A DNA stretch of 8,061 nt, from assembly GCA_002314915.1 (NCBI GenBank), contig DCHU01000034.1:9267-17327 (forward strand), read 5' to 3'. This stretch comes from Caryophanales bacterium UBA1744. Its GTDB lineage: Bacteria > Bacillota_I > Bacilli_A > RFN20 > CAG-826. The position numbers and the translations under genes are program-made. Below the pieces are notes generated by a model, which saw only the letters and a list, made by a program, of their open reading frames with translations, was not told the DNA's origin and searched no databases. Below are positions 1 through 5,511 of the stretch, one piece after another. Positions within the stretch are counted from its first letter, which is position 1. Each line of letters starts with the position of its first letter.

Positions 1-638
1 GCATATGTTCTCTTATCGCTCTTGAGCATGTCTATGACATCTAAGATATATGACTCATCAACAATCGCGCCGAATGGGCATGTTGAGACGCAATTGCCGC
101 AATGGATGCACTTCTCGTCATTAATGACGGCTTCGTTTGTTTCTGGGTTTGGTGAGATTGCCTTAAGCTTGCATGCTCTCTCGCATGGTCTTACGCGGTT
201 CTCGATCGCGCTATAAGGGCAAGCCTTTGCGCACATGCCGCAGTTAACGCACTGAGACTTATCGATCTGAGCGTGGAGGTTCTGGTCGAATGAGATGCAT
301 TTTCTTGGGCAAGCCTCGGCACATCTATGAGCGATGCAGCCTCTGCATGCGTCAGATACCGTATATCCGCCTAGAAGGCACTCGTCACAGGCGATTGGGA
401 TGACTTTGATGACATTCCCATCGCTTTTGCTTTTGGCCTTTAAAACGACCTTAATTCTTTCCTGGACGATTGCTCTTTCTTTGTAGATGCAGCAACGGAA
501 AGATGCTTTAGGTCCCGGAACGATAACTTTCGGTATATCGTAAAGGGCGTCTTTTAAATCTCCATTGAAAGCGTGTTTTGATATTTCAACGAGGATGTCG
601 TGTCTTAATTTTTGGACTCTGGTGTCAAATTTTGGCAT
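1..638 (-). CDS. Monomeric [FeFe] hydrogenase (group B-like), N-terminal part, cut by window edge
   Basis: The first 212 codons are present and the reading frame runs off the left edge. Cysteines are arranged as several [4Fe-4S] sites: C84xxC87; C98xxC101xxxxC106xxxC110P; C130xxC133xxC136xxxC140P; and C177xxC180xxC183xxxC187P, with further cysteines at 49/50, 114, 152 and 156. The last two sets are classical ferredoxin motifs. The segment RCCIYKERAIVQER (48-61), followed by ACDEC and DACRGCIAHRC, matches my memory of the N-terminus of group B monomeric [FeFe] hydrogenases, cytoplasmic enzymes that reversibly make or oxidise H2 using ferredoxin. The H-cluster domain with its catalytic cysteines would lie beyond position 1, so hydrogenase activity is inferred. 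If that domain is absent, the alternative is a polyferredoxin-like electron carrier. The ATG at 638 is supported by GGAGG 7 bases upstream (646-650). It appears monocistronic at its 5' side, because the upstream gene ends in a terminator. Confidence 0.8.
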   Translation of the reverse strand, partial: MPKFDTRVQKLRHDILVEISKHAFNGDLKDALYDIPKVIVPGPKASFRCCIYKERAIVQERIKVVLKAKSKSDGNVIKVIPIACDECLLGGYTVSDACRGCIAHRCAEACPRKCISFDQNLHAQIDKSQCVNCGMCAKACPYSAIENRVRPCERACKLKAISPNPETNEAVINDEKCIHCGNCVSTCPFGAIVDESYILDVIDMLKSDKRTY

Positions 639-677
639 ATTCAAACCTCCAACTACTCTTATATTCTCTTATTAATC

Positions 678-692
678 CTTCCTTAATGGAAG
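678..692. promoter_or_regulatory. Short inverted repeat at the predicted start of the hydrogenase transcript
   Basis: CTTCC and GGAAG arms flank a 5-base spacer. The site lies just downstream of the -10 candidate at 700-705, about where transcription would begin, which is a common place for a repressor site. Five-base arms can easily arise by chance, so this is weak. Confidence 0.2.
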
Positions 693-699
693 ATGCTAT

Positions 700-727
700 A
701 TTGTAGAAAATGTCTCAATGTGCACAA
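700..727 (-). promoter_or_regulatory. Promoter candidate for the hydrogenase gene
   Basis: On the minus strand, TTGTGC (722-727) is followed after 16 bases by TACAAT (700-705). The -10 matches the sigma-A consensus at five of six positions; the -35 is weaker. Transcription would start near 693, giving a leader of about 55 bases before the ATG at 638. Confidence 0.45.
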
Positions 728-748
728 GTATTTTTTGCATAATTCGTC

Positions 749-778
749 AAAAAAAGGCCTGAATTTGTTTCAAGCCTT
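749..778 (-). terminator. Rho-independent terminator of the phosphatase lipoprotein gene
   Basis: Read on the minus strand, a 10-bp stem (769-778 with 754-763, one G-T pair) closes a 5-base loop and runs into a T tract (complement of 749-755). It begins 16 bases after the TAA stop at 794-796. Confidence 0.85.
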
Positions 779-793
779 AGTTTTTGGTTTAGA

Positions 794-2083
794 TTATGCC
801 CAGATTTCTTCCATTCCAGTGTAGTAACCAGGGATCATTACTTCACGGATTCTCTCGATTGTATCCTCTTCGATTCCGTGTTCGGTTAAGAACTGATAGC
901 AGATTTCAGCGATAGTCTTATCGTCGCTGTAATATGGGAGTTCCTTGATTGCGGTGAGCATTCCTGGGAAGTCATAGCTGCCGTTCTTTGTTAAGTGGCT
1001 TCTGACTGAGTTATGTTGTGATGTGAGTTCAAAGTCGATATACAAGTCGGTTAATGAAACGCCGCATACGCCATTGAGGAAGAAGCTTAATGCTCCTGTT
1101 CTATCAGCACCGCCCCAACAGTGATAATAGACGTGTTTCTCATCTGCATTTGCGAATAAATCAAATACATCTTTCAATGTTCCAGGTGTTCCATTGTCTG
1201 GGTTCTTGATGAAGTTAGCATAGCTAGTGAATGGTCTTCTGATGTATTCAGCGGTTGGCAATGCCGATGCCGTCATGTTGTTTGCGCCACTTGCGGTTCT
1301 TAAGTCAAGTTCCACTCCAATCTTGAAGATCTGCTCATTCTTTTCGAGTACTAACTCATCGACGTTCTTGCTGTGTCTCTGGCCATCTGCTGTGAAGTCC
1401 TCACCATTGATTTCGCTTCCTCTGAAGATTAATCCCTGGTTTGTTCTAATGCCGAATGAGGTCATGTATCCGCCTAAGTCGCGAGCGTTGAAAATCGTGT
1501 TGCTTAAGTTGCCGTCAAAATTAAGTGATCTTGTGTAATCTGCGGTTGTGAACTTCTGGACCTGAGAACGGATCATTCCATCAGCGGTCTCTAAGCGGTA
1601 GTAGTAGGTTGTAGCCCTTTCTAAATTGTCGATTTCAACGGAGTTTCCTGTTGTTGGATATGCGGTTGTCTTCTGGAACTTCCAGTCTTTGCAGAGAACT
1701 ACGCTGATACGCTCATATTCAAGGTCTCCTTTATCCCAGGAAATCGTGATTGGTCTGTTCTTTGAGTTATCGGAATTGGTGAGCATGTCTTTGACATCCA
1801 CCTTATCCAAATCATCATCTAACGCGGCAAATGTATATGGGCAATCTGAGTATTCCTCTTCAGCGTGCATTGCATCGATATATGCCTGCGCCTTCTCGTT
1901 TATCATGACGAGATTTGAGATTTCATCAAATGCAACCGTCTGCATTCCTGGGTCTAAATACTCCTGCTCAACTGATGACTCTGGTTCAGGTGGGAGTTCC
2001 TGACTGGATGCAGGTCCTTTGTTGCATGCGGTCATAACCAATAAAGGGGCCGCTAGTAATAATAAAAACTTCTTTTTTAACAT
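794..2083 (-). CDS. Secreted lipoprotein with Fn3-like segment and tyrosine phosphatase domain
   Basis: The 429-residue product starts with a lipoprotein signal peptide (KKK, hydrophobic 6-18, lipobox MTAC with C20), so it should be lipid-anchored on the outer face of the membrane. Residues 21-45 are a Pro/Glu/Ser linker. Residues about 109-181 (PITISW to the VQKFTT strand) look like a fibronectin III or phosphatase N-terminal beta domain. Residues about 190-400 are a Tyr-phosphatase of the Y_phosphatase3 type: NARDLGGY at 199-206, ELDLR at 258-262, and the catalytic P-loop HCWGGADRTG at 321-330, with nucleophile C322 and phosphate-binding R328. It would hydrolyse a phosphate ester, but whether the substrate is phosphotyrosine, phosphoinositide or something else cannot be told. 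The catalytic residues are intact. AGAGGTGA lies just upstream of the ATG. Flanking terminators indicate a single-gene unit. Confidence 0.88.
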   Translation of the reverse strand: MLKKKFLLLLAAPLLVMTACNKGPASSQELPPEPESSVEQEYLDPGMQTVAFDEISNLVMINEKAQAYIDAMHAEEEYSDCPYTFAALDDDLDKVDVKDMLTNSDNSKNRPITISWDKGDLEYERISVVLCKDWKFQKTTAYPTTGNSVEIDNLERATTYYYRLETADGMIRSQVQKFTTADYTRSLNFDGNLSNTIFNARDLGGYMTSFGIRTNQGLIFRGSEINGEDFTADGQRHSKNVDELVLEKNEQIFKIGVELDLRTASGANNMTASALPTAEYIRRPFTSYANFIKNPDNGTPGTLKDVFDLFANADEKHVYYHCWGGADRTGALSFFLNGVCGVSLTDLYIDFELTSQHNSVRSHLTKNGSYDFPGMLTAIKELPYYSDDKTIAEICYQFLTEHGIEEDTIERIREVMIPGYYTGMEEIWA

Positions 2084-2106
2084 AAGTTCACCTCTTGTTA
2101 GATTTT

Positions 2107-2138
2107 ATTGTACATACACGCATACTTCGGAAATATGC
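2107..2138 (-). promoter_or_regulatory. Possible -10 and imperfect palindrome upstream of the phosphatase gene
   Basis: TACAAT on the minus strand (2107-2112) is a good -10, but no clear -35 lies 16-18 bases upstream. That space is instead covered by an imperfect palindrome at 2120-2138: arms GCATACTTC and GAAATATGC around one base, eight of nine positions pairing. This would suit an activator or repressor site. Both assignments are tentative. Confidence 0.3.
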
Positions 2139-2190
2139 CAATATTACGAATTTTTCAGTGTTTTATTTGTTTTTTTATACAGTAAATCGC

Positions 2191-2216
2191 AAAAGAAAAA
2201 GCCCAAATTATGGGCT
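2191..2216 (-). terminator. Rho-independent terminator of the cysteine desulfidase gene
   Basis: On the minus strand AGCCCA pairs with TGGGCT around a 5-base loop (2200-2216), followed by a T-rich run (complement of 2191-2199). It starts within about 5 bases of the TAG stop. Confidence 0.8.
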
Positions 2217-2220
2217 ATTC

Positions 2221-3498
2221 CTATAAGTCGCAAGTCATTATCTCGATGATTTCTTTATCGGTTTCCGCCATTCCGTATCTAGCAAGACGCCCGATGTTCT
2301 TGATCGTTTTCTCAACCCCTTTGGTGACTATTCCGTCTCCGCCCAAGAACTGATTGCCGTTCTCGTACATCTCAAGACCGAGAAGGCCGGCATCAACTGC
2401 CGATGCAATCTTGGCTGCACAGCTCGCCTTAGCGCCATCGCAAATAATGCCAGATGTGACTGCAGCAGCATTTACAATCGTATGGGCAATCACTTTGTAA
2501 CGTCCGCCTTTTAAGTACGCGATACCCGCTCCCGCACCAACTCCAGCGCTTACTGCGCCACAGTATGCAGATAGACGTCCGATATCGGTTTTTAAATGGG
2601 TGGTCACAAGATTGGAAACAACCAATGCTCTTAAGAGCAAATCATCATCTAATCCATATTCTCTAGCGTAAACGATAACAGGTATACTCGCGGTCATACC
2701 TTGGTTTCCACTGCCTGAAACAATGACGACAGGTAGCTCGCATCCGTTCATTCTCGCGTCGCTTCCCACAGCGGCATACGCTCTCATCTTGGTTTGGATG
2801 CTATCACCTCTGCTTGCAAGGAGGGTTTTGCCGATATTCGCTCCGAAATTGTTCTTTAAGCCTTCTTCGGCAATGGCCATATTGCATTTGATTTGGCGTT
2901 CGAGGGCCACTCTAACATCTTCTAAATCGACCGATTCAGCGAAATCAACTATGGACTCAACGCTCATGCAGGACCTGTCGGTTAAGCCATCTTCTTCACT
3001 TAAGCATTCATGTTGATAGATAATTTCGTCATTCTTTTTGATTTCTATGATATTCGTATGATAGTCCACTGTGTGGACAACAGCGGATTCTTCTTCGGAA
3101 TACACAACCACCTTCAAGTCAAAAATATGCGAGGAATCGGACCATTTAACTTCAATTGGAGTTGATTCAAGATATGCCTTTGTCGCTTCGATTTGCTCAC
3201 TTGTGACGTTGGAGATTACCTCAAACTCAGCATTCTCGTCTCCGGCTACAGCGCCAATAGCAACTGCCGCAGGTATTCCGCGTAGGCCGCCTGTATGTGG
3301 TATGACAACGCTTTTGACGTTCTTGATGATGTTTCCACTTACTTCGATAAGGATGCGGTCTGGCGTTTTACCAAGGACCGATCTCGCTTTTGCGGATGCA
3401 TAGGCAATAGCAATTGGTTCCGTGCAACCCATTGCAGGACGCAGTTCTTCCCTAAGAATCTGCACGTACTGTTTATAGATAAGTTCGTCTTTCTTCAT
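2221..3498 (-). CDS. cdsB: L-cysteine desulfidase, UPF0597/CdsB (CyuA) family
   Basis: The 425-residue soluble protein spans the full usual family length. Family hallmarks are PAMGCTEPIA (21-30), SGSGNQGMTAS (261-271), YCGAVSAG (312-319), GIICDGAKASC (350-360) and the C-terminal GGDGIVTKGVEKTI. Known members cleave L-cysteine to pyruvate, ammonia and sulfide using an oxygen-sensitive [4Fe-4S] cluster, and are related to the iron-sulfur L-serine dehydratases. C25, C313 and C353 are the likely cluster ligands by motif position. Cysteine use as substrate is inferred from family; a serine or other beta-eliminating substrate is possible. The start places GCTEP at residue 24, as expected for the family, and no other in-frame ATG lies before that motif. 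There is no Shine-Dalgarno sequence, and an extended -10 lies only 10 bases upstream, so the mRNA may be leaderless. It is not co-transcribed with the phosphatase gene. Confidence 0.9.
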   Translation of the reverse strand: MKKDELIYKQYVQILREELRPAMGCTEPIAIAYASAKARSVLGKTPDRILIEVSGNIIKNVKSVVIPHTGGLRGIPAAVAIGAVAGDENAEFEVISNVTSEQIEATKAYLESTPIEVKWSDSSHIFDLKVVVYSEEESAVVHTVDYHTNIIEIKKNDEIIYQHECLSEEDGLTDRSCMSVESIVDFAESVDLEDVRVALERQIKCNMAIAEEGLKNNFGANIGKTLLASRGDSIQTKMRAYAAVGSDARMNGCELPVVIVSGSGNQGMTASIPVIVYAREYGLDDDLLLRALVVSNLVTTHLKTDIGRLSAYCGAVSAGVGAGAGIAYLKGGRYKVIAHTIVNAAAVTSGIICDGAKASCAAKIASAVDAGLLGLEMYENGNQFLGGDGIVTKGVEKTIKNIGRLARYGMAETDKEIIEIMTCDL

Positions 3499-3508
3499 AT
3501 CTGCAATT

Positions 3509-3539
3509 ATTCTAGCATGAAGGTTTATAAGAAAGGCAA
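3509..3539 (-). promoter_or_regulatory. Extended -10 promoter of the cysteine desulfidase gene
   Basis: On the minus strand TGCTAGAAT (3509-3517) is an extended -10 (TGn plus TAGAAT, five of six). A weak -35, TTGCCT (3534-3539), lies 19 bases upstream; the extended -10 could compensate for that long spacing. Transcription would start near 3502, only a few bases before the ATG at 3498. Confidence 0.5.
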
Positions 3540-3551
3540 TTATCTAGATAA
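3540..3551. promoter_or_regulatory. Perfect 12-bp palindrome abutting the desulfidase -35
   Basis: TTATCTAGATAA is self-complementary over all 12 bases and ends directly at the upstream edge of the proposed -35. The position suits an activator or repressor site, perhaps for a cysteine-responsive regulator. A 12-bp palindrome is expected about twice by chance in a window this size, so the placement is the only argument. Confidence 0.3.
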
Positions 3552-3558
3552 AGCAAAC

Positions 3559-3579
3559 AAAAAAAGCCCCGTTATGGGC
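3559..3579 (-). terminator. Second, weaker terminator-like hairpin on the minus strand
   Basis: On the minus strand GCCC pairs with GGGC around a 6-base loop (3566-3579), followed by seven Ts (complement of 3559-3565). The stem is short. It lies about 45 bases past the main terminator of the small lipoprotein gene and just upstream of the desulfidase promoter, so it may catch read-through. Confidence 0.5.
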
Positions 3580-3624
3580 ACTCTAAGGAGATTCATCGGC
3601 GAACAAACAAGAATTCACACAAAC

Positions 3625-3654
3625 AAAAAAGAAGCGTCCATAAGTGCTTCTTTT
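3625..3654 (-). terminator. Rho-independent terminator of the 140-residue lipoprotein gene
   Basis: On the minus strand AAAAGAAGC (3646-3654) pairs perfectly with GCTTCTTTT (3627-3635) around a 10-base loop and continues into a T tract. It begins 9 bases after the TAA at 3664-3666. Confidence 0.8.
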
Positions 3655-3663
3655 CATTTGGTT

Positions 3664-4086
3664 TTAGTTCACTCTTACGTTAACAGATACAATATCCTCA
3701 ACGTATGATAATTCATACTCGATTGTTATATCCCAATACTTCATGTCGCACGTTCCGGCTCCACCACCCTTCACTTTGGAATCAATATGAACGTCTAGTA
3801 TGCCATTTTCTTTATAAAGAGAGTCGATTCTAGGAGTGATGCTTCCAGAAGTTGCGGCGTGATGAATAACAACGAGGCCTTTTGTCTCGTTTTTAACTAT
3901 CTCGTATGAGTTTTGTGAATACAGGCCTGTGTCTGTGACACTATTTGAGTACTCATACTTTATATTGCCTTGAATTGCCACTCCGTATTCCGGTCCATCA
4001 TCATATGGATTCGTGTTTTTGTTTGCGCATGAGAACAATCCAAACGCCATAAGGGATGCTGATAACATTAATAAAGACTTCTTCAT
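3664..4086 (-). CDS. Small lipoprotein of unknown function (140 residues)
   Basis: I do not recognise the family. The start is set at the ATG at 4086 rather than the in-frame ATG at 4110, because AGAGGAGC sits at proper distance from 4086 and the protein then begins with a standard signal (MKKSLLMLSASLMAFGLFSC, lipobox LFSC, C20). The 24 bases further upstream would add a non-signal-like MALKRGAY and would overlap the proposed -10. After the lipid-anchored cysteine comes an Asn/Asp-rich linker (22-30), then a domain with alternating polar and hydrophobic residues, with strands ending WDITIEYELSYVEDIVSVNVRVN, which suggests an all-beta fold of about 105 residues. A lone C113 lies in the GTCDMKYW segment. 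It is probably anchored outside the membrane. It is divergent from the next lipoprotein gene, with 139 bases between them, and has its own terminator. Confidence 0.75.
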   Translation of the reverse strand: MKKSLLMLSASLMAFGLFSCANKNTNPYDDGPEYGVAIQGNIKYEYSNSVTDTGLYSQNSYEIVKNETKGLVVIHHAATSGSITPRIDSLYKENGILDVHIDSKVKGGGAGTCDMKYWDITIEYELSYVEDIVSVNVRVN

Positions 4087-4090
4087 ATAA

Positions 4091-4098
4091 GCTCCTCT
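4091..4098 (-). promoter_or_regulatory. Ribosome binding site that fixes the start of the small lipoprotein
   Basis: AGAGGAGC on the minus strand, with GGAG six bases before the ATG at 4086. The alternative ATG at 4110 has no comparable site. Confidence 0.75.
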
Positions 4099-4108
4099 CT
4101 TTAAGGCC

Positions 4109-4137
4109 ACACTACAACAGTTAATTGTTTATGTCAA
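4109..4137 (-). promoter_or_regulatory. Promoter candidate for the small lipoprotein
   Basis: On the minus strand a consensus TTGACA (4132-4137) is followed after exactly 17 bases by TAGTGT (4109-4114), a poor -10. The spacer holds a near-palindrome at 4116-4129 (AACA and TGTT arms around TTAA, one mismatched pair). The perfect -35 with weak -10 hints at regulated or modest expression. Confidence 0.45.
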
Positions 4138-4168
4138 AATCAAAGCAGTCATCGAACGTAAATTAATG

Positions 4169-4199
4169 TTGGTCTTTTATAAAAAAAGGGGGGTATATT
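4169..4199 (+). promoter_or_regulatory. Promoter candidate for the 197-residue lipoprotein, with A7G6 spacer
   Basis: TATATT (4194-4199) is a fair -10; TTGGTC (4169-4174) is a weak -35 at 19 bases, longer than the preferred 17. The spacer holds seven As followed by six Gs (4181-4193). Transcription would start near 4206, leaving a 20-base leader that contains AAGGAGAG (4211-4218). Confidence 0.4.
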
Positions 4200-4225
4200 T
4201 GTTGCATATCAAGGAGAGATAAACC

Positions 4226-4819
4226 ATGAAAAAACACAACATCTTATCGTTATTTGTGTTAGCAGGCTCATTGCTATTAGCAGCATGCGGCAAACCAAAT
4301 ACACCATCTACACCAGTTTCATCAGAGGAAGTCGTCACATCTGAGGCTCATGAGCATTCATTAAAAACTGATGCTCCATACTGCGAAGGCTGCGGACATT
4401 ACGTCATCGAAGGCGAAACATACAGTTTAACGAGAGGAAGAAACAGCACCGATTCAATCGAATCATTCTCATTCTACGCAACTCAATTCGCTGAACTTAA
4501 GACAGGCAAGAACCTCTTGAAAATCGTTCCAGGCGAAGACGGAATGAAGTACGAGAAGAACTGTGGATTCTTCTTTGCGTTCTATGAGACAGCAGCAGCC
4601 TTAGAAGCAGGCGACTCAACTAAGGCTGTCACAGTGGCTAGCTGCAACATCTATGGAAAAGACGGAAATAAGTTAGGCGAACCAGAAAACGGCACAAAGA
4701 ATTCAAGCACCTACAATTTCTGGGGAACAGAAGATTCATACGTTTACACAGATGACCTCTATGTTCTCGTTGAAGTCACTGCAGATGTCACAGCATACAT
4801 CTACGCTGGCGACTGCTAA
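4226..4819 (+). CDS. Lipoprotein of unknown function with short His/Cys cluster (197 residues)
   Basis: I do not recognise the domain. The signal peptide ends in lipobox LAAC with C21, so the mature protein should be lipid-anchored outside the cell. A Pro/Ser/Thr/Glu-rich linker spans 24-40. Next comes AHEHS...YCEGCGHYV, giving H42, H44, C53, C56 and H58 in a HxH-x8-CxxCxH pattern. This could bind a metal or may be a worn copy of the His/Cys repeats found in some Firmicutes surface lipoproteins; that is inference. Residues about 63-197 form a compact beta-rich domain (FSFYATQF, GFFFAFYETA, YVLVEVTADVTAYIYAGDC) with further cysteines at 113, 140 and 197. The ATG at 4226 is preceded by AAGGAGAG at 7 bases. 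It has its own promoter and a strong terminator, so it is probably monocistronic. Confidence 0.78.
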   Translation: MKKHNILSLFVLAGSLLLAACGKPNTPSTPVSSEEVVTSEAHEHSLKTDAPYCEGCGHYVIEGETYSLTRGRNSTDSIESFSFYATQFAELKTGKNLLKIVPGEDGMKYEKNCGFFFAFYETAAALEAGDSTKAVTVASCNIYGKDGNKLGEPENGTKNSSTYNFWGTEDSYVYTDDLYVLVEVTADVTAYIYAGDC

Positions 4820-4838
4820 TCTAAAAGATTAATGTACA

Positions 4839-4869
4839 AAAAGAAGCGGGTATACCGCTTCTTTTCTTT
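4839..4869 (+). terminator. Strong Rho-independent terminator of the 197-residue lipoprotein gene
   Basis: An 11-bp perfect stem (4839-4849 with 4855-4865) closes loop GTATA and runs into TTTTCTTT. It starts 20 bases after the TAA stop and separates this gene from the TetR gene downstream. Confidence 0.9.
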
Positions 4870-4889
4870 ACAACCATATTGAAGAATAG

Positions 4890-4918
4890 TTAAATAAGGT
4901 ACAAGTGTTCCTTATAAA
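4890..4918 (+). promoter_or_regulatory. Promoter candidate of the TetR-family gene
   Basis: TTAAAT (4890-4895) and TATAAA (4913-4918) are separated by 17 bases. The -35 is weak. The transcript would begin near 4925, with a leader of about 42 bases and AGAGGT (4953-4958) as ribosome binding site. The palindrome at 4894-4915 covers the spacer and part of both hexamers. Confidence 0.4.
4894..4915. promoter_or_regulatory. Candidate TetR-family operator (22-bp inverted repeat)
   Basis: Arms ATAAGGTACA and TGTTCCTTAT surround a central AG and pair at nine of ten positions. The size, the near-symmetry and the placement between -35 and -10 of the regulator's own promoter fit the usual autorepression of TetR-family genes. 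Binding is inferred. Confidence 0.5.
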
Positions 4919-4966
4919 CAATTTAAGTTATTTTGTTGGCAAAAGAATTAATAGAGGTATGTACTG

Positions 4967-5467
4967 ATGGGCAGAACTAGACAATCGACAGAATTTTTAA
5001 AACAATGCATCGAGGATTCCATCTTCATATTGCTCAAGACAAAGAAGTTTGAAGACCTCGATGTCACGATGGTATGCAAAAAGGCTGATGTCGGAAGAAC
5101 AAGCTTTTATAGATATTTCACGGGCCTGGAAGATGTTGTGCTCCACTTCTTCATCCGAGCGTGGTCCGATTGGTGCTCCGCCCATGATGTGAAAATTAGA
5201 GATAGGTTCGATATCAATAACGCTCTCACTTTTTTTGAATACAACTTTTCGATTAAAGAAAGAATATCAATCGTATACAAGAACAACCTGGAATACATAA
5301 TGCTTAAGTCGTTCGAAAAGATCATGACGAACGGTGATGACCCGCACAATTACGAGAATAGATTTTATGGATACGGTCTATTCGCATTACTTAAAGAATG
5401 GTGGATCAGAGACTTCAAGGAAACCCCTGAAGAGATGCGCCAAATCATTATTGATATAATCAACTAA
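4967..5467 (+). CDS. TetR-family transcriptional regulator
   Basis: The 166-residue product has a TetR-type N-terminal DNA-binding domain. Helix 1 covers about 7-25; the helix-turn-helix is LDVTMVCKKADVGRTSFYRYF at about 31-51, with recognition helix RTSFYRYF, followed by LEDVVLHFF as the start of helix 4. The C-terminal ligand/dimer domain (about 60-166) ends with YGLFALLKEWWIRDFKETPEE, resembling the DhaS-like C-terminal type (TetR_C_8). It is short for the family (usually around 190) but shows no sign of truncation. It should act as a cytoplasmic dimer, usually a repressor. The ligand is unknown. The inverted repeat at its own promoter suggests autoregulation. No efflux pump or enzyme gene adjoins it in the same direction, so other targets must lie elsewhere or be the neighbouring surface genes. 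Confidence 0.9.
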   Translation: MGRTRQSTEFLKQCIEDSIFILLKTKKFEDLDVTMVCKKADVGRTSFYRYFTGLEDVVLHFFIRAWSDWCSAHDVKIRDRFDINNALTFFEYNFSIKERISIVYKNNLEYIMLKSFEKIMTNGDDPHNYENRFYGYGLFALLKEWWIRDFKETPEEMRQIIIDIIN

Positions 5468-5511
5468 AGCATTTTGTTACAGATACACAAACGAACTGTA
5501 CCCTTTAACAG

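Noticed and set aside
2019..2249. Plus-strand open frame across the phosphatase gene start and intergenic region
   Set aside because: Antisense to the signal peptide and to a terminator; no ribosome binding site and a Phe/Lys-rich composition from AT-rich non-coding DNA.
3499..3663. Riboswitch or small gene ahead of the cysteine desulfidase
   Set aside because: The promoter lies almost on the start codon, leaving no leader for a riboswitch, and the rest is accounted for by two terminator-like hairpins.
3295..3708. Plus-strand open frame spanning the desulfidase start and the intergenic region
   Set aside because: It overlaps a well-supported gene, its promoter and two terminators and has no recognisable domain.
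4087..4110. Upstream start for the 140-residue lipoprotein, adding MALKRGAY
   Set aside because: It lacks a ribosome binding site, lies over the proposed -10 and would put a non-signal segment before a perfect lipoprotein signal peptide.
4997..5349. Minus-strand open frames within the tetR gene
   Set aside because: Antisense shadows of a recognised helix-turn-helix gene, without start signals.
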